From an uncultured Prevotellaceae bacterium (GTDB lineage: Bacteria > Bacteroidota > Bacteroidia > Bacteroidales > Bacteroidaceae), in contig CACZDV010000008.1 of assembly GCA_902780025.1 (NCBI GenBank), positions 86,679 to 150,678 on the forward strand: a stretch of DNA of 64,000 nucleotides. The letters are read 5' to 3'. The position numbers and the translations under genes are program-made. A model generated the notes under the pieces. That model was given only the letters and a program-made list of their open reading frames with translations, made no database searches and was not told the DNA's origin. Position 1 is the first letter of the stretch, and the number at the start of each line of letters is the position of its first letter. This document shows positions 55,649-63,906 of this stretch, one piece after another.

Positions 55649-56900
55649 CAAAGAACTTGATGATATTTTGAATGACCCAATATTCGATCTTGATGATAAG
55701 GAGAAAGAATTATTCAACTTGCCAGAGGCAATAAAAAAAGGTCAGATAAAAAAACAGAAGGCTGAAGAAATTGCAAAGCGTCAACCCTGTGAGAATTTTG
55801 AGGACTATGCAGCATTGTTTGCTCAGGTACATCAAGACCTAAAAGAGGGCAAGCGTAATCTAGTCCGTTATAAAGAAGACAATATTCAGGAGAAAGTGTT
55901 CTTTATCGCTGATGGTATTATGGGGTATATTGACCAGTTGGATGTTGATAAACGCCAGATTAAAGATAGAATTAGGAAAGACGGCCGTTCAAGAGTAATC
56001 TATGAAGATGGTACGGAATCTAATATCCTATTCAGAACCATAGGTAAGAATATTACAAAGAATGGTTATGTAATAACAGAATTGAACGACGGAAAAGAGT
56101 TGAGTTCATTCAGTAAGCCTGACCAGGTTGACAACGAAGACTTGGCTCAGGGATGGATATATATCCTTACTTCTAAATCTGAAGAGGAACGAATATCTTC
56201 TGTAGATAATCTTTATAAGATAGGCTTCTCAACAACTCCCGTAGAAGAGCGTGTCAAAAACGCCAAACATGAAAGTACCTATTTGATGGCTGATGTTAAT
56301 ATTGTGGCAACTTATAAGGTGTATAATATTAATGTGAAGAAGCTAGAGTATTTTATTCACCAGTTCTTTGCAGCAGCACGTTTCCATGTAATAGTTGGTG
56401 ATGCCGAACCACAGGAGTGGTTTGTTGTTCCGTTGGATATTATCAGGCAGGCTATATCTATGTTCGCTGATGGGCGTATTGTGAAGTACGTATATAATGC
56501 GGAGTTGCAAGCTTTAGAGGAAATCGTGTTCAATAAAAATGAGCGAGTTAAAACAAAAAAGATAGACACCAGCAAGTTTGATGTTCTGTCAATGAGTATT
56601 AAACAAATATATTTTGACGCAATCCTTACTGGTGATAAGCATATTGAGTATAGAACGCTTAAGTCAACTACACAAGGGAAATTCACTCGCTTGGATAAGG
56701 CCACAGGCAAAAGATATATCCGCCAGCCACATATTCTCAGGCTATATACAAGTTATTCTGCTGACCATGATGTCCTATTGGTGGAAGTAAAGAAAACCGT
56801 TTTCCGTGAACCATACGATATTGAATATCATTTGGGCAAGATCCTAGAATATGACCTTAAAAAAACAACTGCGGATAGGGTTGGAATAGCCAAAAAGTAA
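55641..56900 (+). CDS. GIY-YIG (T5orf172-type) nuclease fused to an ASCH-like domain
   Basis: 419 aa. The middle (about 170-265) reads GWIYILTSK ... LYKIGFSTTPVEERVKNAKHES ... KLEYFIHQFFAAARFHV, the GIY-YIG fold of the T5orf172/MUG113 type with both Tyr, the Arg and the Glu present. After a linker, the C-terminal 110 residues (SIKQIYFDAILTGDKHIEYR) resemble an ASCH domain, a PUA-like fold that binds RNA or modified bases. It is the only nuclease-like protein of the operon and so is the likely effector. The pairing of GIY-YIG with ASCH in one chain is unusual. Confidence 0.8.
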   Translation: MNNKELDDILNDPIFDLDDKEKELFNLPEAIKKGQIKKQKAEEIAKRQPCENFEDYAALFAQVHQDLKEGKRNLVRYKEDNIQEKVFFIADGIMGYIDQLDVDKRQIKDRIRKDGRSRVIYEDGTESNILFRTIGKNITKNGYVITELNDGKELSSFSKPDQVDNEDLAQGWIYILTSKSEEERISSVDNLYKIGFSTTPVEERVKNAKHESTYLMADVNIVATYKVYNINVKKLEYFIHQFFAAARFHVIVGDAEPQEWFVVPLDIIRQAISMFADGRIVKYVYNAELQALEEIVFNKNERVKTKKIDTSKFDVLSMSIKQIYFDAILTGDKHIEYRTLKSTTQGKFTRLDKATGKRYIRQPHILRLYTSYSADHDVLLVEVKKTVFREPYDIEYHLGKILEYDLKKTTADRVGIAKK

Positions 56901-56926
56901 GTAAAGGCTTATTTTTCTCATCTGTC

Positions 56927-56960
56927 CGCTTTGGCTGAACAAATAAACATTATCTTTGCA
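56927..56960 (+). promoter_or_regulatory. internal promoter with conserved 34-base element (copy 1)
   Basis: CGCTTTGGCTGAACAAATA then TATCTTTGCA (56951-56960). It matches 58670-58703 at 29 of 34 positions with no gap. TTTG to TATCTTTG spacing is 17, shorter than usual, in both copies. It gives a leader of about 35 bases to the ATG at 56997. Confidence 0.75.
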
Positions 56961-56996
56961 AAAAAATATAGAAATAACAACAAAATTATAAGGACT

Positions 56997-57956
56997 ATGA
57001 GTAAGAATTTGAATTTCAAGACAGCTGAGGAGTACGCTGCTGCACATGAAAAGTTTTTCGAGAGCCATCCGGAGGCACCCTTGGCAAAGGATGTGGATTG
57101 TTTGAACCTCATCATGAGGAGGGAATATGCAGAACAAATTCTTGCAGGCACGAAGAAACTGGAGTTCAGAGCATATAGTGATTTCTATGTGAAGCGGTTA
57201 ATCGACCCTGATGTGGCAGATTATATAGGTGCTCATATCGATGATGATGAGGTAGTGGTGTTCTGCAATGATATTCGTCAGGTAAAGAAGATCCATTTCC
57301 ACAACTACAACAATTCGTGGTTTCTGGACATCGAGTGTGATTATAATGATGCTTTCTCTATTACGAAGAAGGACGTTGTCTATCTGCAAGAACGGTACGA
57401 CTGTCACGACTTCGATGCAGACCTCGAAAGATTTGAGAAAGCCAATGTCGAGAAGCGTCCCTGGTTGTTCTATTTCGTTTGCGGCAAAGTGCTGGATACA
57501 AACCTCGAAGTAAAACCTAAAGAAGACGAGTTTGTGGAACTCTGTGGAGGAAAGATCATCAAAGAGCCAGTAATGGATGAAATAACTGCCAATAATGAGG
57601 ATGGCTTGAGGATTCTTCAAATGAGGGTGCGTAAAGGAGATTTTAACAGTATTGTTAAAGGCGAGACAGTGATATTTACCAAAGATATTACACCAAAGAA
57701 TTTGAGTACATTCTTTCTCACAAATGAAGATGGAACAGTTAAAGAAGTAAATGGAATTGGTCAGTTCAAGCCTTATGATGCCATTCAATTCTTAAATGGT
57801 GAAAACTCATATACATGCATGATTGACAATGCTGATGTGGTAATCCGTGATGAGGAAGATGCTAATTTAATTCCCTATTCTGAATTAGAGGATGAAGATC
57901 TTGACTATACAGACGGCTTGATAGCCTATTCTTTAGGGGAAATAGTCAAACAATAG
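56997..57956 (+). CDS. ASCH-domain protein
   Basis: 319 aa. The N-terminal part has the ASCH signature (MRREYAEQILAGTKKLEFRA, about residues 40-60), with beta strands to about 170. The C-terminal 150 residues are acidic and unfamiliar. ASCH/PUA-like domains bind RNA or modified nucleotides, and some are amidohydrolases. It is a second ASCH protein next to the GIY-YIG/ASCH one, so base recognition is likely central to the system. The ATG at 56997 fits the promoter at 56927-56960; the frame open upstream lacks an ATG. Confidence 0.75.
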   Translation: MSKNLNFKTAEEYAAAHEKFFESHPEAPLAKDVDCLNLIMRREYAEQILAGTKKLEFRAYSDFYVKRLIDPDVADYIGAHIDDDEVVVFCNDIRQVKKIHFHNYNNSWFLDIECDYNDAFSITKKDVVYLQERYDCHDFDADLERFEKANVEKRPWLFYFVCGKVLDTNLEVKPKEDEFVELCGGKIIKEPVMDEITANNEDGLRILQMRVRKGDFNSIVKGETVIFTKDITPKNLSTFFLTNEDGTVKEVNGIGQFKPYDAIQFLNGENSYTCMIDNADVVIRDEEDANLIPYSELEDEDLDYTDGLIAYSLGEIVKQ

Positions 57957-57966
57957 CATAATACGT

Positions 57967-58395
57967 ATGGAAAAAATAAGGTTAAAGTTTTCTGTCACCC
58001 CTGGTCTCATTCTTTCATATAGTTTGGTCGTAGTCCTGACTTTAGACGAGAAAGGAAAGAGCTATAAAGTAAGATATAAAAACTACGCTGAAGAGTTAGC
58101 AAAGAAACTTTCACAGGCGTGTTTGGAAGAGTCTGCAAATAACCTTCCTAAAAATAAGAAAGAGATGCCACCTCTACCCAAACGTGTATTGAATGCTTTC
58201 ACAGAGAATACAATCAAAAAGATTTTGTCAAAGGATGAAATTCCTAACGAATCAGGTTTTGAGGTGCTCGATGGGAATCACTATGAGATTACAATCACCA
58301 AAGGTAACATAAGGAAGAAGTATGATGCGAATGAAGTTGAAATCGAAACATATCCTCTCCTGAGATACCTTGCAAGTTGGTGCAGAAAAATATAA
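57967..58395 (+). CDS. unknown protein of the defence operon
   Basis: 142 aa, strongly basic in the middle (NNLPKNKKEMPPLPKRV), beta-rich at both ends (LSYSLVVVLTLDEKGKSYKV; HYEITITKGNIRKKYDA). No known motif. It starts 10 bases after the ASCH gene and has the same low GC, so it is part of the unit. Confidence 0.65.
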   Translation: MEKIRLKFSVTPGLILSYSLVVVLTLDEKGKSYKVRYKNYAEELAKKLSQACLEESANNLPKNKKEMPPLPKRVLNAFTENTIKKILSKDEIPNESGFEVLDGNHYEITITKGNIRKKYDANEVEIETYPLLRYLASWCRKI

Positions 58396-58406
58396 AATCA
58401 TATATA

Positions 58407-58616
58407 ATGAAGATAAAGGGAAGTAAGGCAGATAAAATGTATCGGGCAGCAGACGAGAAGTTCGAGGAATATGGAGATGGAAGTTTAGAGGTAGATATGT
58501 TATTTAACTATTCTGACCTTTTCGATTTCTGTGACGATGATTTGCTCGATACCTTTGATGTCAGCTACAATACATCCCTAATACGTTCTTATTGCTGGCC
58601 CGCCTCAGGCCGTTAG
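58407..58616 (+). CDS. small acidic protein of the defence operon
   Basis: 69 aa. It opens MKIKGSKADKMYRAADEKFE, followed by an Asp-rich run (LFDFCDDDLLDTFDV). The last residues (YCWPASGR) are encoded by the left arm of a terminator-like hairpin, so the 3' end may have been altered. It begins 11 bases after the previous stop. Acidic small proteins near defence genes can be DNA mimics or inhibitors, but nothing specific supports that here. Confidence 0.5.
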   Translation: MKIKGSKADKMYRAADEKFEEYGDGSLEVDMLFNYSDLFDFCDDDLLDTFDVSYNTSLIRSYCWPASGR

Positions 58617-58637
58617 TCTGAAGGACGGCCAGCATTT
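58594..58637 (+). terminator. hairpin at the end of the middle transcription unit
   Basis: GCTGGCC (58594-58600) pairs with GGCCAGC (58627-58633) with partial inner pairing (CCTCAG/CTGAAGG), then ATTTTCT. It separates the unknown genes from the WYL gene, which has its own promoter. Confidence 0.6.
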
Positions 58638-58669
58638 TCTATATTATAAGTAGATTTTTTATATTCGTT

Positions 58670-58703
58670 CGCTTTGACTGAACAAATATTTAGTATCTTT
58701 GCA
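58670..58703 (+). promoter_or_regulatory. WYL-gene promoter with conserved 34-base element (copy 2)
   Basis: CGCTTTGACTGAACAAATA then TATCTTTGCA (58694-58703), 29/34 identical to 56927-56960. The shared bases include CTGAACAAATA between the two promoter boxes, where a repressor could bind. Leader of about 22 bases to the ATG at 58730. Confidence 0.75.
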
Positions 58704-58729
58704 GCAGAAAACTATAAGTTCGATAAATT

Positions 58730-60223
58730 ATGGCAAATACAAAAGACTATGCGTTTCGCGAGATGATCTATGATCAATGCTTCAGCACAGGTAAGGAATA
58801 TACTTGCAAGCAGCTGATGGATATTGTTAACAAGCGTCTGGAAGAGCGAGGAATGAAACTTATCCAGTCACGAACCACATTTATGCAGGACATGATGGAG
58901 ATGAACGGAAAGTTTAATAACTTGTGGCAAAAAGACGGTATAGTATATGAGGATAGGAATAAAAAGAGATATTATCGTTATCGCTATGGCATTGATTCGA
59001 TTTATAATCACGAATTGACACAAGAAGAAGTGGAGAAACTTCAGGAAGTGAAAAGTCTTCTGCATGGCTTTAAAGGCATGCCAAAGTTTGATTGGATAGA
59101 TCAGATGTTGACTCGTTTGGATTGTAATATTACTGCCAGAAAAGAGATCGCGAGTTTTGAAGGAGGAACCAACAGAAGTTCCAAGTTCTTGATGCCTTTG
59201 TTTAAGGCTATCAGCGAACGTCAAGTGCTCGATGTGAAATATTGCAATTTCTTCACGGACTCAGAGGATCTTATTCTTCATCCTTATTACCTGAAGCAGT
59301 ACTGGCGTCGTTGGTACCTGATGGCCAGACGTGAAGGAGAAAAGGATGTGGAGCCTTTTGCACTCGATTGTATAGTGGAGATCCAAGAGAATAAGAAGGT
59401 AAAGTATAAAGGTACAAAAACCTCGTTTAAGAAGTATTTCGAGCATCTGGTAGGCGTAACTATGCCACCAGAGCCAAATGTGGAGCATATAGAGTTACAG
59501 GTGGATGCGTCGCTTGTTCCTCATCTGCTGGCTATGCCTATCCATGAATCGCAAGCAATCCGTATCAATGAAGATGGAAAAAGCGCGATAGCAACGCTTG
59601 ATGTGATGATCAATTATGAGCTCATTCAAGAGTTGATGTTCTATGCGGATCATCTCGTAGTCAAGTCGCCAGCCCACTTCCGCGATGCCATGAAGGAGAG
59701 GCTGGAGTGGTGCAAACAATCATATGAGAATGTAGAGGCAGGGAAATCCTGGACTGCAGGAGTGGAGCCTCAGTTGTTTGCCTTCAATTATATTCATGAA
59801 AGTGCGGATGATTGGAAGGAAATACATTTCAGAATGAGTATGAATCTGACGGTTCTTGATAGTTTTATCTCAGCTTACAGCAACGACTGGAAATACATTC
59901 GTGTATGCCTTGAGAGGATTATTGATCACAGCGAGACTGTTATAGAGCTTAATAACCAAGATCAGCCAACGAAGATTGAACTGAAGAAGGATGGTGAGAT
60001 GCTTGATGTGTTAGTAACTCCAGACAGTTTTACCAGCAAGAATCAGACGCCTATTTATGGATGGGTATGCATGAAGGATGCGGTCAGAGAGCTTTACAAT
60101 GGACTGATGGAGTGTGCAAAGGCATTCCCTAAAGAATATGTTGAAGGTTGCCCATTCACTTATGATGTGGTATATCAAGCATTGAAGTCGGAGAAGATAG
60201 AGAACTATTTGAAGGAGGAGTAA
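58730..60223 (+). CDS. WYL-domain transcriptional regulator
   Basis: 497 aa. The N-terminal 120 residues look like a DNA-binding winged-helix region (YTCKQLMDIVNKRLEERGMK). The WYL domain follows (about 160-245: LDVKYCNFF, ILHPYYLKQYWRRWYLMARR), then a WCX-type C-terminal extension (HIELQVDASLVPHLLAMPIH) and about 130 extra residues. WYL proteins sense ligands such as nucleic acid and often control defence islands (for example BREX and CBASS loci). It has its own promoter copy, suggesting autoregulation together with the ASCH unit. Confidence 0.9.
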   Translation: MANTKDYAFREMIYDQCFSTGKEYTCKQLMDIVNKRLEERGMKLIQSRTTFMQDMMEMNGKFNNLWQKDGIVYEDRNKKRYYRYRYGIDSIYNHELTQEEVEKLQEVKSLLHGFKGMPKFDWIDQMLTRLDCNITARKEIASFEGGTNRSSKFLMPLFKAISERQVLDVKYCNFFTDSEDLILHPYYLKQYWRRWYLMARREGEKDVEPFALDCIVEIQENKKVKYKGTKTSFKKYFEHLVGVTMPPEPNVEHIELQVDASLVPHLLAMPIHESQAIRINEDGKSAIATLDVMINYELIQELMFYADHLVVKSPAHFRDAMKERLEWCKQSYENVEAGKSWTAGVEPQLFAFNYIHESADDWKEIHFRMSMNLTVLDSFISAYSNDWKYIRVCLERIIDHSETVIELNNQDQPTKIELKKDGEMLDVLVTPDSFTSKNQTPIYGWVCMKDAVRELYNGLMECAKAFPKEYVEGCPFTYDVVYQALKSEKIENYLKEE

Positions 60224-60228
60224 ACCAA

Positions 60229-60312
60229 AGTGAAAATTCATATCAGCAGCCTGATACAGCTGTGACTCCAGTACAGGAGGAAGTTCCTATGACCAAAGAC
60301 CACTCCATTTAA
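60229..60312 (+). other. frame-shifted 27-codon extension after the WYL gene
   Basis: Starting at 60229, in a different frame from the WYL stop, the sequence reads SENSYQQPDTAVTPVQ... to a stop at 60312. It has plausible protein composition (Gln/Pro/Val-rich tail) and runs straight into the WYL terminator. It may be the original C-terminus lost by a small indel, or chance. Confidence 0.35.
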
Positions 60313-60340
60313 AAGTCACCTTTTGGTGGCTTTTATTTTT
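60311..60340 (+). terminator. intrinsic terminator of the WYL gene
   Basis: AAAAGTCACC (60311-60320), TTTT loop, GGTGGCTTTT (60325-60334), then ATTTTT: a 10-bp stem with one G-U pair. Confidence 0.85.
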
Positions 60341-60402
60341 CATATCTTTTTCGAAATGTGGCAGCGTAACGACATGGCGGCAGGAGACGTGCCAACAACA
60401 TG

Positions 60403-60702
60403 TTATGCAATAGGACGCAACTCTACAGCTAAGCCCATTGCTGCGGCAATGCGATAGAGGGTTGAAACAGAAGGGATGGTAAGACCGCGTTCCAGACGAG
60501 ACACATAGCCTTTGTTTGCACCAATCCTTTCTGCCAGTTCCTGCTGAGTAAGGCCAGCATTCTTGCGGGCATCCAGGAGTATCTGAGCATTGTACTCTTC
60601 CCATGCCTTATCCTCAGCAGCCTTACGGCTTGCAGAACCTTTAGGGCCAAACTCCTATTCCAGTTCGGCGCTGATGTCGTAAATCATTTCATTTTCTTTC
60701 AT
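60403..60702 (-). pseudogene. XRE/HigA-type antitoxin gene with an internal amber stop
   Basis: Read from the ATG at 60702, 15 codons are followed by TAG (60655-60657), then an unbroken frame to TAA at 60403. The downstream part is a clear helix-turn-helix (LTQQELAERIGANKGYVSRL) with a typical antitoxin tail. A single base change explains the loss. A shorter protein could in principle start after the stop, but no good ATG lies before the HTH. Confidence 0.8.
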
Positions 60703-60802
60703 TTCTATACTCCTCCTTCAGTTTTATTGCTTTATCAATTTCACGTTTGGGCGCCTTTTGCGTTTTCTTCGTATAACAGTTGAACAACACCACGATCTCC
60801 AT
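60689..60802 (-). pseudogene. C-terminal remnant of a HigB/Gp49-like toxin gene
   Basis: 37 codons reading VVLFNCYTKKTQKAPKREID and on to KLKEEY, the usual C-terminus of phage-derived HigB (Gp49-like) toxins. The stop overlaps the antitoxin ATG region by 14 bases, as in intact toxin-first pairs. The first two thirds of the toxin are missing: upstream sequence is unrelated up to the esterase stop at 60841. With the antitoxin amber stop, the module is dead on both sides. Confidence 0.75.
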
Positions 60803-60840
60803 TTGGCGACGTCTTGAAGTCGACATTGAGATTCCGATGA

Positions 60841-61761
<921 letters not shown>

Positions 61762-61869
61762 TTAGACGGAGTTTTACTCTTTTGGTTTAAGTGATCTCTT
61801 CAGAATGCCGTTTTCGGGCCAATTTGTTCACATTTTTATCCCAACTGGCTTATAACCCCAATACAAAGT

Positions 61870-61897
61870 TCTCCGCAAGGCTTGCGGAGATTTTTTT
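61870..61897 (+). terminator. orphan intrinsic terminator
   Basis: TCTCCGCAA (61870-61878), GGC loop, TTGCGGAGA (61882-61890), then seven T. On the plus strand no gene lies between the esterase start and this point, so it ends either an unseen short transcript (61726-61869 has no ORF) or is left from a lost gene. Confidence 0.75.
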
Positions 61898-61914
61898 GTT
61901 TCGATAATCTTTTG

Positions 61915-61922
61915 TATCTTTG
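61915..61922 (+). promoter_or_regulatory. -7 element for the gene at 61931
   Basis: TATCTTTG ending 8 bases before the ATG. The nearest TTTG (61895-61898) is 16 bases upstream, closer than consensus. The start of transcription would nearly coincide with the ATG. Confidence 0.5.
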
Positions 61923-61930
61923 CAGACGGA

Positions 61931-62515
61931 ATGACAGAACAACGACTGACGGTGGAGGAGATGGCTCTGGAGGTGAAGCGACTGACGGAGCAACTGGTGG
62001 CGGCAGACAGGAAGGACCTGCTGCTGCGGGCTATCGGTGTGCCGCTGTTGGAGGAACTGCGCATTGAGGCAGCACGAGGTGAACTGTCGCGGCTGGTCAT
62101 CACGGAGGATTATCGGTTTGTATTGGCTGACTATAATAATAAAGAGGTGGAGTTGCAGCCTGTTCACAAGGCGGTCTACCTATTGTTCCTGGCTCATCCC
62201 GAGGGTATAGAGTTCAAACGTTTGGCTGACTACAGGGAGGAGCTGACAGGCTATTACCAGAAGACGGCGCGGATGATGGATAAGGACAAAATCGTGGAGA
62301 GCGTGGACAAGCTGGTGAATCCATTAGACAATGCCATCAACGAGAAGTGCTCGCGCATCAAGAAGGTATTCTTGGACATGATGGACGAGTATCGCGCCAG
62401 CTACTACATTATTAGCGGCCATACGAAGAAACATATTGCCGGACGTGTATGGTACGAACGGCTGAAGGTGATTACGCTGCCGAGAGAATTGGTGGAAGTG
62501 AAAAGTGTAAAGTGA
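61931..62515 (+). CDS. conserved hypothetical protein upstream of an FtsZ homologue
   Basis: 194 aa, soluble. N-terminal amphipathic helix (LTVEEMALEVKRLTEQLVAA), a short beta hairpin (ITEDYRFVLADYNNKEVEL) and a winged-helix-like part (PVHKAVYLLFLAHPEGIEFK, later KKHIAGRVWYERLKVI), suggesting nucleic-acid binding. The last codons are made by a heptamer repeat (VKSVK). It lies 21 bases before the FtsZ start I chose, so the two form an operon. Function unknown. Confidence 0.75.
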   Translation: MTEQRLTVEEMALEVKRLTEQLVAADRKDLLLRAIGVPLLEELRIEAARGELSRLVITEDYRFVLADYNNKEVELQPVHKAVYLLFLAHPEGIEFKRLADYREELTGYYQKTARMMDKDKIVESVDKLVNPLDNAINEKCSRIKKVFLDMMDEYRASYYIISGHTKKHIAGRVWYERLKVITLPRELVEVKSVK

Positions 62516-62525
62516 AAAATGAAAA
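62498..62525. repeat. four 7-base units between the hypothetical gene and ftsZ
   Basis: GTGAAAA, GTGTAAA, GTGAAAA, ATGAAAA. It supplies the last codons and stop of the upstream gene and an in-frame ATG (62519) for ftsZ. Slippage would change both ends. Confidence 0.75.
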
Positions 62526-62536
62526 GAGAAAGAGAT

Positions 62537-63781
62537 ATGGGAGAAGATAATAGGTCATTGCTGGACTTCGGACCGGTAGAGGACAAGATGCAGGGCATCA
62601 TCAAGGTGATTGGTGTGGGCGGCGGCGGCTGTAATGCTGTCCGCAACATGTACAACGAGGGAGTGGACGGAGTAACGTATGCCGTCTGTAATACAGACAG
62701 TCAGTCGCTGTCACGATCGCCAGTGCCGATGAAGATTCAGTTAGGTGCTGGATTAGGAGCTGGCGGCAATCCCGAACTGGGACGTACGGAGGCTGAGACC
62801 AGTATGGACGACTTTGAGCGGCTCTTGTCAGACGGGACGAAGATGGTATTTGTGACGGCTGGCATGGGTGGCGGCACGGGAACGGGTGCGGCTCCCGTAG
62901 TAGCCAGTGTGGCCCGCAAGATGGGGATGCTGACGGTGGGCGTGGTGACCATCCCGTTCTACTTCGAAAAGAAACGGAAGATTATCAAGGCCCTGAAGGG
63001 GGTGGAGGAACTGCGCAAGAACGTGGACGCCCTGCTCATCGTGAACAACGAACGGCTGTGTGACGTCTATGCTGACTCGGAGATTACGGTGAAGGAGGCT
63101 TTCCGCAGGGCAGACAGCATCCTGATGGACGCGGTGAAGGGCATCTCGGAACTGATTACCCTGCCGAGCGACGGTGGCATCAAGAGCGACTTCCGTGACG
63201 TGGAGGCAACGATGAAGAACGGCGGAGGTGCCATCATGGCAATGGGACGGGCCAGCGGTGAAAACCGGGTGGATAAGGCTATCATCAATGCGCTGGACTC
63301 TCCCCTACTCTACGGCAACGACATCGGCAAGGCCAAGCGCATCCTCTTTAATATCTACTCGAGCGACGAACACCCCATCTTCGTACAGGAGATGTTACAG
63401 ATAGACGACTTCTTCGACCAGCTTGACCCCAATATTGATGTAATTTGGGGTACGGCAACGGACGACTCTCTGGGCGAGGATGCCAAGGTGACCATACTGG
63501 CCACGGGCTTGGAGGACGACTTGCGCAACGAGGTCGACAAAGATGCGCACCGCAACGAGGACGACTTTTACGAAGACTTGATTCCGAAATTGTATAAACC
63601 TGTCAAGAAAAAGAAGGTAGTAGAGGTGCTGACCCAGGAACTGCCTTTCGAGGTGGAGACTGCACCAGAGCCGGAACCCGCCGTTGAGGAGGTTAAGGAA
63701 GAGGAGCCACCTGCAGAGCCAACAACACTTGAAAGACTGAAGGAATGGTTAAGTCAGCTGATGAAGACCGTCACAGAGTAA
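62537..63781 (+). CDS. ftsZ: FtsZ-family tubulin-like GTPase, likely paralogue
   Basis: 414 aa from the ATG at 62537 ([13 protein letters not shown]); an ATG at 62519 inside the repeat adds six basic residues. FtsZ motifs: [17 protein letters not shown], the tubulin signature [18 protein letters not shown], and the T7-loop region ([20 protein letters not shown]). The C-terminal part is a short acidic linker ([18 protein letters not shown]) ending [11 protein letters not shown], not the usual proline-containing FtsA/ZipA-binding tail. It is not near mur or ftsA/ftsQ genes, so it may be a second FtsZ. It would polymerise with GTP at the division site or a related structure. Confidence 0.9.
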   Translation: MGEDNRSLLDFGPVEDKMQGIIKVIGVGGGGCNAVRNMYNEGVDGVTYAVCNTDSQSLSRSPVPMKIQLGAGLGAGGNPELGRTEAETSMDDFERLLSDGTKMVFVTAGMGGGTGTGAAPVVASVARKMGMLTVGVVTIPFYFEKKRKIIKALKGVEELRKNVDALLIVNNERLCDVYADSEITVKEAFRRADSILMDAVKGISELITLPSDGGIKSDFRDVEATMKNGGGAIMAMGRASGENRVDKAIINALDSPLLYGNDIGKAKRILFNIYSSDEHPIFVQEMLQIDDFFDQLDPNIDVIWGTATDDSLGEDAKVTILATGLEDDLRNEVDKDAHRNEDDFYEDLIPKLYKPVKKKKVVEVLTQELPFEVETAPEPEPAVEEVKEEEPPAEPTTLERLKEWLSQLMKTVTE

Positions 63782-63863
63782 CCATAACTAAGCCCTGAGT
63801 TCCCAGAAGGGGACGGAAGGGGACGGCAGCAAACGGCAGAAGGGGCTGCATTACCCAACGAAA

Positions 63864-63895
63864 GAAGCCCTGCTTCATTGCTGAAACAGGGCTTC
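63864..63895 (-). terminator. terminator of the rRNA operon
   Basis: Perfect 9-bp stem (GAAGCCCTG / CAGGGCTTC) just after the 5S rRNA on the minus strand, followed by TTTCGTT. The region 63782-63860 between ftsZ and it holds only short GGGGACGG direct repeats. Confidence 0.7.
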
Positions 63896-63906
63896 GCTTG
63901 GAAAAG

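Noticed and set aside
50579-60223. BREX, DISARM or Dnd system
   Set aside because: No PglZ, BrxC/BrxL, DrmA/DrmB or Dnd proteins are encoded; only the general parts (methyltransferase, helicase, WYL) overlap.
60287-60650. Minus-strand frames of 73 and 105 codons
   Set aside because: They are out of frame with the clear helix-turn-helix reading of the broken antitoxin gene (60403-60702).
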